This document shows, piece by piece, positions 1 through 9,606 of a stretch of DNA of 64,000 nucleotides. Numbering within the stretch: position 1 is the first letter of the stretch; each line of letters opens with the position of its first letter. The position numbers and the translations under genes are program-made. The DNA is from Perilla frutescens (lineage: Eukaryota; Streptophyta; Magnoliopsida; Lamiales; Lamiaceae): assembly GCA_026008535.1 (NCBI GenBank), contig BRKX01000014.1:48366506-48430505 (forward strand), read 5' to 3'. Below the pieces are notes generated by a model. That model did no database searches. It had not been told where the DNA came from and saw nothing but the letters and a program-made list of their open reading frames with translations.

Positions 1-15
1 TACATTAGCTTTTTC

Positions 16-1197
16 TTAAAATCTCTTTGCGATAAAAGAATGAGAAGCACCCGAATCGAAAAGTACTAAGACAGACTTGTTAAGTACTGATAAGATACCT
101 GTCATTGTCTTGGCCTCTTCTTCCTGGTTCATGGCAAATGCTCGAGCATTTCCTTTCTTGGTGGCATTGGAGTTGTTGAAATTCCGGTTCAAGGGACAAT
201 TCATTGCTTGATGCCCCAGTTGGTAACAACGATAACAACCATTTTCTCCAAGCATGCATTTCCCATAGTGTCGTTTCTGACATTTCTGGCACAAAGGTTT
301 TTCTGTCGCTGCCTGTGGTCTGCTTCCTCCTTCAGTTCTCGGCTTCTTGTCAGGCTGGAAATTCCTTCCTCTGTTTTGATTGTTGCGCTCATCCCATCGC
401 CGTTTTCCACCATTATTGGGAAATTTTGGAGCAGGCTTGTCCAGGTTCAGACGGGTAGAAATTGCCCGAGCTCGTTGCACAATTTCTGAGTAAGTGCTGA
501 GATTGAGTGCGGATAAGTGTGCCCCAATCTCAGGTCGCAACCCATCTTCAAATCTCCAGGCCTTCTTCTCATCTGTGTCCACCAAGTGAGGAGCATAACG
601 AGCTAGCTGATTGAATTTCTGCTCGTACTCCAGAATGGTCATGCTGCCCTGCTCTATATTCATCAGTTCTTTTTCTTTTTGCTTCCGGAACGCCTTTGGG
701 AAATAGTTATCCATGACCATTTTCTTGAAAATGGTCCAGGTCAAATTGGCTTGCTGTTCTGGGTTCATGCTGATCTTCACTGCCTCCCACCAGTGACTTG
801 CATCCTCGGTCAGTTGAAACACCGCACAGGTAACTCTTTGGGCATCTGAGCATCCTAAGTAATCGAAGATTCGGTCTAGTTCCCGAATCCATTCTTCTGC
901 TGCTAGAGGTCCTCCAGTTCCCTTCAGCTTGGGTGGTCCTAACTGACGGAAATGTGTTAGGATGCCATCTCCTTCTTGGTGTTGAGGTTGCTGCCGATTC
1001 TGATTCTGTTGAGGTAGAACCCTCCTCAATGCATCTGCGAGGTTTAGAGCAAATGCATCCATGTTGTTATTTCCTCCGTTCTCATTATTATTGTTGTTTT
1101 TGTTGTTTCCTTCATTCTCATTACTATTGTAATTGTTCATTGACTCTGTTTCTTCGCTGTCTTCCTGAATCGGCTGAGTATTCTTCTTTGGTGGCAT
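16..1197 (-). CDS. gag: Gag polyprotein with start of aspartic protease (Tekay/Del-like)
   Basis: This encodes a retrotransposon capsid/nucleocapsid protein. I start it at the MPPKK methionine (1197) because the other copy (47940) starts at the same residues, although the frame is open eight codons further upstream. The order is an Asn/Glu-rich N-terminus, the retrotransposon gag domain (residues about 85-250, with ASHWWEAVK and FRKQKEKEL), a basic linker, then two Cys/His modules: CQKCQKRHYGKC and the classic CX2CX4HX4C knuckle CYRCYQLGHQAMNC. The protease active-site motif DSGASHSFI follows. A TAA at 16-18 stops the frame just after it, where a working element would read on into protease and RT. 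This copy is therefore probably defective, unless the stop is read through. Confidence 0.88.
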   Translation of the reverse strand: MPPKKNTQPIQEDSEETESMNNYNSNENEGNNKNNNNNENGGNNNMDAFALNLADALRRVLPQQNQNRQQPQHQEGDGILTHFRQLGPPKLKGTGGPLAAEEWIRELDRIFDYLGCSDAQRVTCAVFQLTEDASHWWEAVKISMNPEQQANLTWTIFKKMVMDNYFPKAFRKQKEKELMNIEQGSMTILEYEQKFNQLARYAPHLVDTDEKKAWRFEDGLRPEIGAHLSALNLSTYSEIVQRARAISTRLNLDKPAPKFPNNGGKRRWDERNNQNRGRNFQPDKKPRTEGGSRPQAATEKPLCQKCQKRHYGKCMLGENGCYRCYQLGHQAMNCPLNRNFNNSNATKKGNARAFAMNQEEEAKTMTGILSVLNKSVLVLFDSGASHSFIAKRF

Positions 1198-1400
1198 GAT
1201 TCCTATTGTCGACCATAGCAAAAACGGTTAAAATATCCTTAAAAAAATAATAACCACTTTCATTCATTTAATTGCTTAAAAGAAATAACTTTCAACTATT
1301 TGCAACGAAAAAATACTACTAATCTGGAAGAATTTAAATACTAGAGACTAAAACTAAAGATAAATAATACTATGCCGATAACTCAAACTACTAGATTCTT

Positions 1401-1877
1401 CTAAATGCTACTAGCTCGCCTCATCCTCTTTCCCAAATTCAAGCTTTCATAGGGCTTCTGACGCGATATCCTAACTCCTCTAGGAACTCGGCCATAGAAC
1501 TCCTCCCTCCAATTTCGCAGGATATGATTGATAAATTCATCAAAATTAATTATCTCAAGAACCATTCGCCCTTTTCGTATCTCTAGGGTCAAATCTTTCA
1601 GTGCGTCATCAGCATAATCTCTCATCAGGGGAGATCCAATGATATTATGGATTCTCTCAGCTGCTTCCATTGGGTCAAGCCCACATCTTGTCTGTTCCAT
1701 TCTCTTCCAAAGATGTTGGATCTTCAGCAATTGCATCTCTGGTGCTATATCATCCCACGATAGCTCATAAAATTTTCCTATTAAATGGTCTTTTAAATCT
1801 TCCTCTCTACTAGCTAATGGCCGCCTAGGAATTTGACCCGCCGTACTCATTCTTGTCATCTTCTTCGATCGTACCAT
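1401..1877 (-). CDS. Leader ORF upstream of gag, unknown protein
   Basis: An uninterrupted 158-codon ORF lies between the primer-binding site and gag, in the untranslated leader of most Ty3/gypsy elements. The product is charged and Arg/Lys-rich at both ends, with a predicted helical middle rich in Leu, Glu and Asp; I recognise no domain. It starts about 170 nt after the primer site and ends about 200 nt before gag. The related element at 47.6 kb has a remnant in the same place: a 28-codon ORF (47789-47875), also starting with Met and a run of basic residues. Additional ORFs upstream of gag are known in some plant lineages (for example Tat/Ogre). Whether this one is expressed is unknown. Confidence 0.55.
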   Translation of the reverse strand: MVRSKKMTRMSTAGQIPRRPLASREEDLKDHLIGKFYELSWDDIAPEMQLLKIQHLWKRMEQTRCGLDPMEAAERIHNIIGSPLMRDYADDALKDLTLEIRKGRMVLEIINFDEFINHILRNWREEFYGRVPRGVRISRQKPYESLNLGKRMRRASSI

Positions 1878-2048
1878 CTAAACCAAAACTCGAGGACTAT
1901 AAAACATTTTCATAAACAATACATATAATCATACTTGCATAACTTGAAATAAAACCTTTCTTTTACCTCTACTCAAAGTGATGTTGCGGATGCGACGATG
2001 GTCTTAACTTACTTACTTACTTTTTATTAGTATTCAGGAACGTATTAC

Positions 2049-2060
2049 GCTCTGATACCA
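2049..2060 (-). other. Primer-binding site (tRNA-Met type)
   Basis: The minus strand reads TGGTATCAGAGC, complementary to the 3' end of plant initiator tRNA-Met, three bases beyond the LTR end. It primes minus-strand DNA synthesis in this class. Confidence 0.85.
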
Positions 2061-2063
2061 AAC

Positions 2064-3750
2064 TATAACGCCCCAATTTTATTACTCTTAATAAAAATGA
2101 AACGTTAAACATGCTTTTATTAATAGATAAAAGAAAATCCCAAATAATTGAATATTAAGGTCTTAAAGAAATTACAGCGGAAAACATAATAAGGAAATAA
2201 TCTAAATTTATTTAAAATCTTTATTTAAACGAGACCATGACCACCACCATCGCATCTTGACCCGCTAAGCATCACCCGAGCCTCCATCTGAAAAAGATAA
2301 AGTTTTTTTTTTGGGTGAGTATTTTAACTCAGTAGGGAGTGTCCAATTATCCAAGCTATATAAAATTAAACGAGTAAGTGAGAATAATTAAAATTGTTCA
2401 GTCCGTAGACCAAACCATATAGCCCGTCGGCCCATTTTTAACCCGAAGGCCCTGTCTCATTTAGCCCGAAGGCCCTGTACTGTGCTGTGTCATCACATAA
2501 CTGAATAATAAAATATAGAGAGAATAATCGGGACAGAAATCACATAAAACCCCACCTTCACCTTGACCTGGATATTAATTAATTAAGTCCGGCGCGCCTC
2601 CTATAAATTATTTATTGTAAATTAATACAGTACATAATGTAATGAAATCATGCGAATATATTTATATGTGGTGCATGCTTAAAATAATCATACATGATGA
2701 CCTAAATTTTTATGCATTTAACTAACATTCACATATCTAAATATATATATATATATATATTCACGTTATATGTATTTATATACCAAAGTATCATGGATTA
2801 CTTTTTATCACACGACACACAACCCTATGCATATATTATGTATATATAAATACACATTAGTCATACCTATATATATATACACATTACAACTCTAATATCA
2901 TGCTTATATATGTATTATATACGCACACACTGATATACATAGGTTACATATATATATATATACCATACATATAATATATATTCATAACTGTACGGCTCAC
3001 ACACACATATTTATAATATTCAATCACACACAATCAAGCCAAATCATGCATACCTATATTATATATATATATCAGTTCTCTATCATGAAATATATATATA
3101 TATATATACACCACTCACACACACATATATGTATTCATGTGGCATCATTATTATATATATATTACTCCACCAACGCAACACACATATATATAACTTATTA
3201 AACAAGTTTTTGAAACAACACAAAGTTAATACATGCTAATCTATTGGCCGGACCTCCAAATAATCAACCCAGCCCATGCTAATGCAAAGGAGGAAAAGAA
3301 AACGGACGAAAGAAAGTCATACCTCTAGCTAGAACAGAAATTCTTTAAGGGAACGATTTCGAACTTCTTTCTACTTGGAAGGAGAAGATAAGAAATAAAT
3401 AAAAAGAAATAAATAAAAAGAAAATAATAAAGATTTGGGCTTTCTTCTTATTGGGTCTAGAATTTAAAGTAATTGGGCTTGTAAAAAAACTAGAAATAAA
3501 CTTTGGACAACATAAATAAAATGTAACACATTAGGCACTTTAATCATAAAAAATTAAATGCATGCTCATGCTATAAAATTACTATATGTTAAAAAATAAA
3601 TTCATGCTTATAAATTACTTAGACGCGGCTTATTAGACTTAATTAACTAATACCATAGAAAATAAAATATACGAATATTTTTATTTTTTTTTTAGGAAAG
3701 GAACGTAGCACAAAATAAAAATAAATAAATAAATAAATCGGGTCGCTACA
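2064..3750 (-). repeat. 5' LTR of the Tekay-like element
   Basis: The LTR is about 1687 bp. It starts TGTAGCGACC at 3750 and ends GGGGCGTTATA at 2064; the expected terminal CA has become TA. Compared with the LTR of the second copy (49617-51406), the middle (about 2735-3190) is expanded with many TA-dinucleotide runs, and 2400-2480 carries short repeats of AGCCCGAAGGCCCTGT. It contains no coding sequence. Confidence 0.85.
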
Positions 3751-4913
3751 GTAGTCGTGGTGTTGAGGTTGATAAGACAAAGGTGAAAGCCATAGAGGAA
3801 TGGCCAACACCTAGGTCATGTGCTGATGTTCGGTCTTTTCATGGTTTGGCTGAATTCTATCGCCGTTTTGTACGGGATTTTTCCACTATAGCCACTCTTT
3901 TGACCGAGTTGAGCAAGAAAGATAAGAAGTTTGAGTGGGGCAAAGCCCAAGAGCATGCGTTCAATTTGTTGAAGTCTAAGTTGTGTAATGCTCCTGTGTT
4001 GGTTTTGCCGGATTTTAACAAAATGTTTGAGATAGAGTGCGATGCCTCTGGCATAGGCATTGGCGCTATGTTGATGCAGGAAAAGAAGCCAGTTGCATTT
4101 TTCAGTGAGAAGCTCAATGGTGCAGCCTTGCGGTATTCCACGTATGACAAAGAGCTATATGCGCTGAAGAGGTCCTTGGAGACTTGGCAACATTACTTGC
4201 GACCGAAAGAGTTCGTGATTCACACCGATCACGAGTCCCTAAAGCACTTGAAGGCACAACAAAGTTTGAATGCGCGACATGCCAGATGGGTGGAGTTCAT
4301 CGAATCCTTCCCATATGTGATCAAGTATAAGAAGGGAGAAGAAAATGTGGTTGCCGATGCACTCTCCCGAAGGGCTGAACAGGTACGAGAAATGCACGAG
4401 AAGGTAAAGACGAGGATCGAGCTTCAAAGAGTACGCAATGCAGCTAAGGTGAACTTGCACTGCAAACAAGTGTTGTTCAAACTCGGAGACAAAGTTTGGG
4501 TTCACTTCAGCCCGGGGCGTTTTTCCAATTTACGGAAGTCAAAGCTCACGCCTCGTGGAGATGGACCGTTCACTGTAGTCACTCGAGTGAATGACAATGC
4601 TTACCGCCTCGATTTACCTGGTGAGTATAAATGTTCTCCTACATTTAATGTTTATGATCTCTCTCCTTTTCCTGTAGATGATTTTGACGAGGAGGATGCG
4701 AATTCGAGGTCGAATTCTTTTGAGGAAGGGGGGAATGATACGAACCCGAAAAGCATAAAAGAACCAAATCCAAGAATGACATTGAGAGCTTCAAAGATAA
4801 TCATGTTGTCCAAAATTAAAGATTGGAGATCAAGATTTGAAGAACACAAGTGCATGAAAATATTCAGATATTTTGGGCAGCCCATGAAGATCAAATATTC
4901 AGCCCGAGTATAG
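3751..4913 (+). pseudogene. pol: Ty3/gypsy pol 3' fragment with integrase core deleted
   Basis: The frame begins abruptly at the Tekay LTR junction inside the reverse transcriptase region (SRGVEVDKTKVKAIEEWP). It continues through RNase H (IECDASGIGIGAML, VIHTDHESLKHL) to the end of RNase H (VVADALSRR, near 4375). It then jumps straight to the integrase C-terminal segment (REMHEKVKTRIE, GDGPFTVVTRVNDNAYRLDL). The zinc-binding and catalytic integrase domains present in the intact copy at 38.5-41.4 kb are missing, yet the frame stays open across the join. The last ~60 codons lie beyond the polypurine tract inside LTR A, as in the intact copy. This was the 3' end of a CRM/Reina-type element, interrupted by the insertion at 3750. 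Confidence 0.85.
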
Positions 4914-5522
4914 TCAACATGCTATCATTTGATGATGAAGAAGGAAGCATGAAGACGTGAGAAGAAGAACGACACCATTTGGACGTGTACATCAAAAGTT
5001 ATACGCATTTGCATGGGAAATCGGGAGATGCTGTTTTTCATGCAAAGGTGGCAAGAATTACACACACATGGGCCATGAAATTAATACACTTAATTCAGCC
5101 CATGGACGTGTATTTTGGGTCCAAGAATGGCGAGAATATCCAGCCCAAATCCACTTTGGGATTTATCCTTATCTAGTTAGATTTAGATAGATTTTTGTTA
5201 TCTTATTTTTGGTATCTTTTGATTTTATCCTAGATTGATTAGGATTAGTATTTTTCAATGTTTATCTAGTTATTTAAGGTTAAAATTTTGTCCCCTATGT
5301 ATCCTATAAATAGGGCCACCATGTGACATTCATAATGGAGACGTTGGATGAAATAAAGAGTTAATTTCCCAATTGTCTCACGATCCTTTGGTTGATCACC
5401 CATTTATCAAGTTCTTTAGACCTAGCAAATCTAAAGTCCTATTTCAAGCTCTTTTCTATTCCATCGAGTTTAGGGGGGAGTGCTATCCAACTTGGAGTAT
5501 TCGAGAAATCGCGTTTCGTCTT
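4736..5522 (+). repeat. LTR A of CRM/Reina-like derivative
   Basis: It starts TGATACGAACCC right after the polypurine tract GAGGAAGGGGGGAA. A TATA box (TATAAATAG) lies at 5305-5313. The block is repeated at 6665-7452 with only about ten differences seen by eye. Here it breaks off into gag coding sequence with no primer-binding site, so its 3' end and the leader are deleted. Confidence 0.8.
5305..5313 (+). promoter_or_regulatory. LTR TATA box
   Basis: TATAAATAG lies inside LTR A; the same motif recurs at 7234-7242 (LTR B) and 8413-8421 (LTR C). Its place about 570 nt into each LTR fits the retrotransposon promoter. No experimental start is known. Confidence 0.6.
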
Positions 5523-6068
5523 TACGATCCAGAAGTGTACCTAGATTGGGAACGCAGAGTTGATAAGATTTTTAAGTACTACTACTTCCCCGAGCCAAAG
5601 AAGGTGCAATTAGCCACATTGGAGTTTAAAGACTACGCAGCAACATGGTGGGAATTCCAACAAGATCGATGCCACCGAGATCACCTTCCACCTATCGACA
5701 CATGGCGTGAGTTGAAAGATTTGATGCGGAAACACTTCATTCCAGACCACTACCAATGGGAGTTGGAGGAAAAGCTATACAAGCTTAGGCAAAGAGATCG
5801 AAGTGTAAATGACTACTACTACAAAATGATTGAAGCCATGAGACGAGCTGATATAGAGGAATATCTAGAAGATACCATGGATAGATTCCTAGCTGGTCTA
5901 CGAAGGGAAATCCGAGAAAAGGTAGCATTGTATCACTTCGACAAGTTGAAAGACATGGTGCAATATGCCATTGAGATAGAGAAGTGGTTGGAGAGTCTAG
6001 AGATGAGGCAAAATGAAGTGGTTCAAGTAGAGTCAAATGTAAAGTTGTCACCTAGAGCTCATCGCTAA
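5523..6068 (+). pseudogene. gag: gag fragment of gag-only CRM/Reina derivative
   Basis: Residues starting at DPEVYLDWERRVDKIF, then KKVQLATLEFKDYAATWWEF and RHYQWELEEKLYKLR-like segments, form the core of a retrotransposon gag domain. It resembles the gag at 41.6-43.1 kb. The N-terminal part, leader and primer site are missing because LTR A runs directly into codon DPEV. The frame ends at a TAA near 6066, and there is no zinc knuckle, protease or RT before the next LTR. The open frame begins inside the LTR at 5373, but that stretch is not gag. Confidence 0.75.
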
Positions 6069-6164
6069 ACAGCCCCGTTTCGTTGTAGCGAACCTGAGTC
6101 ATTCGAGGAGTTTCTACGAACCTATGTACCACCTACACGGCCTGCATCGCCAGTTCATCCGGTC

Positions 6165-6842
6165 ATGGATGTGCCAAGCCAAGCCATCAACATTCAAGAG
6201 GAGATCCACGTTGAGTTACCATCTGAGATCGTTGCCATCAAAGAAGATTCTACTTTCGAGGTAACAATTTCAGTTGATGCACCTATTGATGAATTGATAG
6301 ATGTTGGTACTTGTGAAGATGTTGGAGTATTAGAGAGAGAAGAAATGAAGGTTGTTGCCATCGTTGAGGAATCCAAAGAAGTTGAGAAGTTGATGGAGAT
6401 ACAACCTTGTTCTGAAAAGGAGAATGACATCAATGGAGCAATGGTTGAAGATCACAAAGAATTCGATCAAGCAAGCATGGAGGAGCTGCCGAATTCTAAC
6501 ATCATTTGTCAACCATTTTCTTGTGCTATCTATATCTTACAGGTTGTTGAAGTTATTCCATTGAAAGTTGGGTTTGTGCAAAGAAAGATTGATGATCCAT
6601 TCACGTTCGTCTTTGATCCCGGAGATTCGAATTCGAGGACGAATTCTTTTCAAGAGGAGGGGAATGATACGAACCCGAAAAGCATAAAAGAACCAAATCC
6701 AAGAATGCCATTGAGAGCTTCAAAGATAATCATGTTGTCCAAAATTAAAGATTGGAGATCAAGATTTGAAGAACACAAGTGCATGAAAATATTCAGATAT
6801 TTTGGGCAGCCCATGAAGATCAAATATTCAGCTCGAGTATAG
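6165..6842 (+). CDS. Acidic ORF running into LTR B
   Basis: The 225-codon ORF has two parts. The first ~165 residues are very acidic (Glu/Asp/Val-rich) and resemble no family I know. The rest matches the pol tail at 4690-4913 almost residue for residue (SNSRTNSFQEEGNDTNP onwards) and is encoded by LTR B past its polypurine tract. The whole sits where pol should be in the LTR A to LTR B unit. It may be spacer sequence of a nonautonomous element that stays open by chance. Confidence 0.4.
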   Translation: MDVPSQAINIQEEIHVELPSEIVAIKEDSTFEVTISVDAPIDELIDVGTCEDVGVLEREEMKVVAIVEESKEVEKLMEIQPCSEKENDINGAMVEDHKEFDQASMEELPNSNIICQPFSCAIYILQVVEVIPLKVGFVQRKIDDPFTFVFDPGDSNSRTNSFQEEGNDTNPKSIKEPNPRMPLRASKIIMLSKIKDWRSRFEEHKCMKIFRYFGQPMKIKYSARV

Positions 6843-7460
6843 TCAACATGCTATCATTTGATGATGAAGAAGGAAGCATGAAGACGTGAGAAGAAGAACG
6901 ACACCATTTGGACGTGTACATCAAAAGTTATACGCATTTGCATGGGAAATCGGGAGATGCTGTTTTTCATGCAAAGGTGGCAAGAATTACACACACATGG
7001 GCCACGAAATTAATACACTTAATTCAGCCCATGGACGTGTATTTTGGGTCCAAGAATGGCGAGAATATCCAGCCCAAATCCACTTTGGGATTTATCCTTA
7101 TCTAGTTAGATTTAGATAGATTTTTGTTATCTTATTTTTGGTATCTTTTGATTTTATCCTAAATTGATTAGGATTAGTATTTTTCAATGTTTATCTAGTT
7201 ATTTAGGGTTAATATTTCGTCCCCTATGTATCCTATAAATAGGGCCACCATGTGACATTCATAATGGAGACGTTGCATGAAATAAAGAGTTAATTTCTCA
7301 ATTGTCTCACGATCCTTTGGTTGATCACCCATTTATCAAGTTCTTTAGACCTAGCAAATCTAAAGTCCTATTTCAAGCTCTTTTCTATTCCATCGAGTTT
7401 AGGGGGGAGTGCTATCCAACTTGGAGTATTCGAGAAATCGCGTTTCGTCTTCACCGCAAG
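6665..7460 (+). repeat. LTR B of CRM/Reina-like derivative
   Basis: It starts TGATACGAACCC after the polypurine tract AAGAGGAGGGGAA. It matches LTR A to position 7452 and then continues beyond the point where LTR A is cut, so its true end is somewhat further right and was not fixed. LTR A, the gag fragment and LTR B together look like a gag-only, LTR-bounded derivative. The primer-binding site expected after LTR A is deleted. Confidence 0.75.
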
Positions 7461-7883
7461 ACGGGGTTCGAGTAAGTTTACTTCTTCTACCTTTTCAATT
7501 CATCTCCATGTTTCACCATCCTTCATCTACCATCTACGTACGTTTCATCATCAGCCATCATCCTTAATCCAGCCATAATTCATCGCCATAAATCGTCCAT
7601 CACCTATACGTGTCCAATTCGCCTTAATTAACACGTATAACAAATCTGTCCCAAATCGCCTATCTATCTATTTAGTTGTGTGTGTTTTATTTAGTTGAGT
7701 CATATTTCTAAGTATCTTAGGTATATACATTTAATCGAGTCTTATTTCCCTTATTAGTCGTTTATTTGTGTCTTGTTATCTGTCGGATTGAATCCTTCAT
7801 TCGCCTGACGTGTTTCGATCTATAAGTCTTCCGCATGCGTTTTGTTCGTGTCTTGGATTAGTTGTCCGGGTCACATCAGGGAA
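7461..7883. other. Retrotransposon-derived spacer
   Basis: Between LTR B and LTR C lies AT/TC-rich sequence without a coding frame. It probably includes the tail of LTR B and remnants of an internal region. Confidence 0.4.
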
Positions 7884-8650
7884 TGATGAGTCTGGGAGTG
7901 GTACAACCGATCTAAATCCGGAGTTGCAGCTGTGAGGCCCAGTGACGAGGCTTAGAGCTAAGCAACTGCAAGGTTACTTCCAGTGCTACATACAAAAGAT
8001 GTTGGAGGATAAAAGGATCGAGCCCGGGAAGCACAAGATGGTGAACGTGACGCAGATTGAAGACTCGGAGAGCCGCAGACGGGAGACACGGCGCGAGCCA
8101 GCGCGCGGACCATCGGTCGCGCCCTCAGGCGCGAGCTACAGTGCGGGCTGAGGCGCGACTGGACCTCTCGCGCCCACGGCCATTCTGCTTTGCCCTCAGG
8201 CGCGAGCTACAGCGCGACCACCGGCGCGAGTTGATCGGTCGCGCCCGCGACATTTTTGCCTTCGAGTAGAGCGCGACCTACAGCGCGACTGGGGGCGCGA
8301 GTGACCCCGTGTCGCACCGCCCTGTTACGCGTTTTGGACATCCGTTTTTTCCTTATTTTTATTTCCTAATTTGTTGTGGATTTTAATTTAGGACTTTGTT
8401 TTCCTCCCTAAGTATAAATAGGGATAACTCATTACTTTTTAGCATACTTGATTGAATGAAAATAAGCAATACGCTTTTTCTCTTGTCTCACACAACGATA
8501 TAGTTCTTGGTAGAGTTTGTAGATTGGCGACTGCAAGCTTGAAATCAAACGATTCGTTCGTGCATCCAGTAGTGCACGGGTTAATCGAGCCATGAGGATT
8601 TGCTCCATATTCGCGTTCCGGGTTCAAGTAGATTCGGGATTCGTCTCGGG
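7884..8650 (+). repeat. LTR C, a third related LTR with pol C-terminal codons
   Basis: It begins TGATGAGTCTGG after the purine tract CAGGGAA. About 50 nt in, one frame reads GPVTRLRAKQLQGYF, the same pol C-terminal motif that the intact CRM-like copy encodes in its LTR (GPVTRLRAKKLQDYL). A TATA box lies at 8413-8421. A stop codon sits just before GPVTR. It belongs to the same superfamily as LTRs A and B but to a different subfamily. The right end is approximate. Confidence 0.6.
8075..8312. repeat. GC-rich minisatellite inside LTR C
   Basis: Irregular repeats of GGCGCGAGCTACAGCGCGAC and its partial copies, on both strands, make a short island of very high GC and CpG in AT-rich surroundings. 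Confidence 0.7.
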
Positions 8651-9336
8651 TAATTTATCTCTATCTTTTCGCTGTGTCCATTCGATTCCACCACCATCCC
8701 GTCTTCCAAACACGTAATTTCATTTCACCTTCAGTTCCATCGTGTCCCAATTCCACCCACGTGAATTTCCCCTAATTTGAATTCTAGGGTTCATATTGTT
8801 AAATTTGGGGATTTTTGGAATAATTGTTAAATTGTTTGTTGCTTAATATTGGATAGTTGTATTAATTGTGAATTATTGCCCAATTTGTTGTTGGATTGAA
8901 TCAACCTATAGTTGGCGTAGTTCGGTTCTATATTTTCTAAGCTTCCGCCTTATTGATTGGTTACATCATCTTTTGTGTGTTATATTACATATAGTTCATT
9001 TTTTTTGTTTATGTGTTCTCACATTTATAATTTTTTTCTATTTTTCTTAATCGGTTAGAAATATAATTATGTTATTGTTATTATTATATTATGTTTAATC
9101 TAATTTAATATAATAAGTATAAAAACGATTTATTCATAGAAAGGAATCACTTAATAGTTAATTCAAATATATATTATTTAATTGTTCAAATAAAGTTTTA
9201 CTTTCGTAAAACAATACATTCAAGAATTAATTCAAATATATACTATTTAATTATAATTAAATAATACTATTACACATAAATATATGTAAATCATATATGC
9301 TATGCAATACTTTAATTAAAAAAATTAATATTAAAA

Positions 9337-9368
<32 letters not shown>

Positions 9369-9606
9369 TTTGTATGTCAAGAGTAACGCGCAGTCCCTAT
9401 CTCGTAGTGCGCACTGTGTAAATACATTAAAATAAAATATTTAATCTTAGAATTGATGATTGAAGATACTGGACTAAAATTTGACCCAAATAGCCTTTCG
9501 AGATGCTTCATTTAATTTGATTATATTTAGCTTGAATGTGAATTCATTTAAAAAAGCGCTACAATGGCACAAACTATCAATTTGCAAAATTCAACAATCT
9601 AAGGAG
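8651..9606. other. AT-rich intergenic stretch
   Basis: I see no gene. There is a TA-dinucleotide run near 9342-9368. The last part presumably holds the promoter and 5' UTR of the gene starting at 9607. Confidence 0.5.

Larger units (their letters stand above)
1..3750 (-). mobile_element. Ty3/gypsy Tekay/Del-like LTR retrotransposon, truncated by window edge
   Basis: Read on the minus strand, the order is LTR (3750-2064), primer-binding site, a leader ORF (1877-1401), then gag with the first protease residues (1197-16). The LTR begins TGTAGCGACC at 3750. The second copy of the family, at 47-51 kb, carries the same LTR start, the same primer site and a closely similar gag. Sequence right of 3750 is pol coding DNA of another Ty3/gypsy family in the opposite orientation, so this element inserted into that pol gene. 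The rest of pol and the other LTR lie outside the window, so the target duplication (expected GTAGT) cannot be tested. Tekay/Del is inferred from the gag type and primer. Confidence 0.85.

Noticed and set aside
80..1199. Several plus-strand ORFs opposite gag (for example 204-489 and 933-1199)
   Set aside because: They overlap the recognisable gag on the other strand and show no protein-like motifs; they are antisense shadows.
4957..5190. 77-codon ORF duplicated at 6886-7119
   Set aside because: It lies entirely in LTRs A and B and is duplicated only because the LTR is; no sign of protein function.
3751..8650. Integrated pararetrovirus (caulimovirus-like) sequence
   Set aside because: Integrase C-terminal motifs, polypurine tracts and LTRs mark it as Ty3/gypsy; no movement or coat protein signatures were seen.
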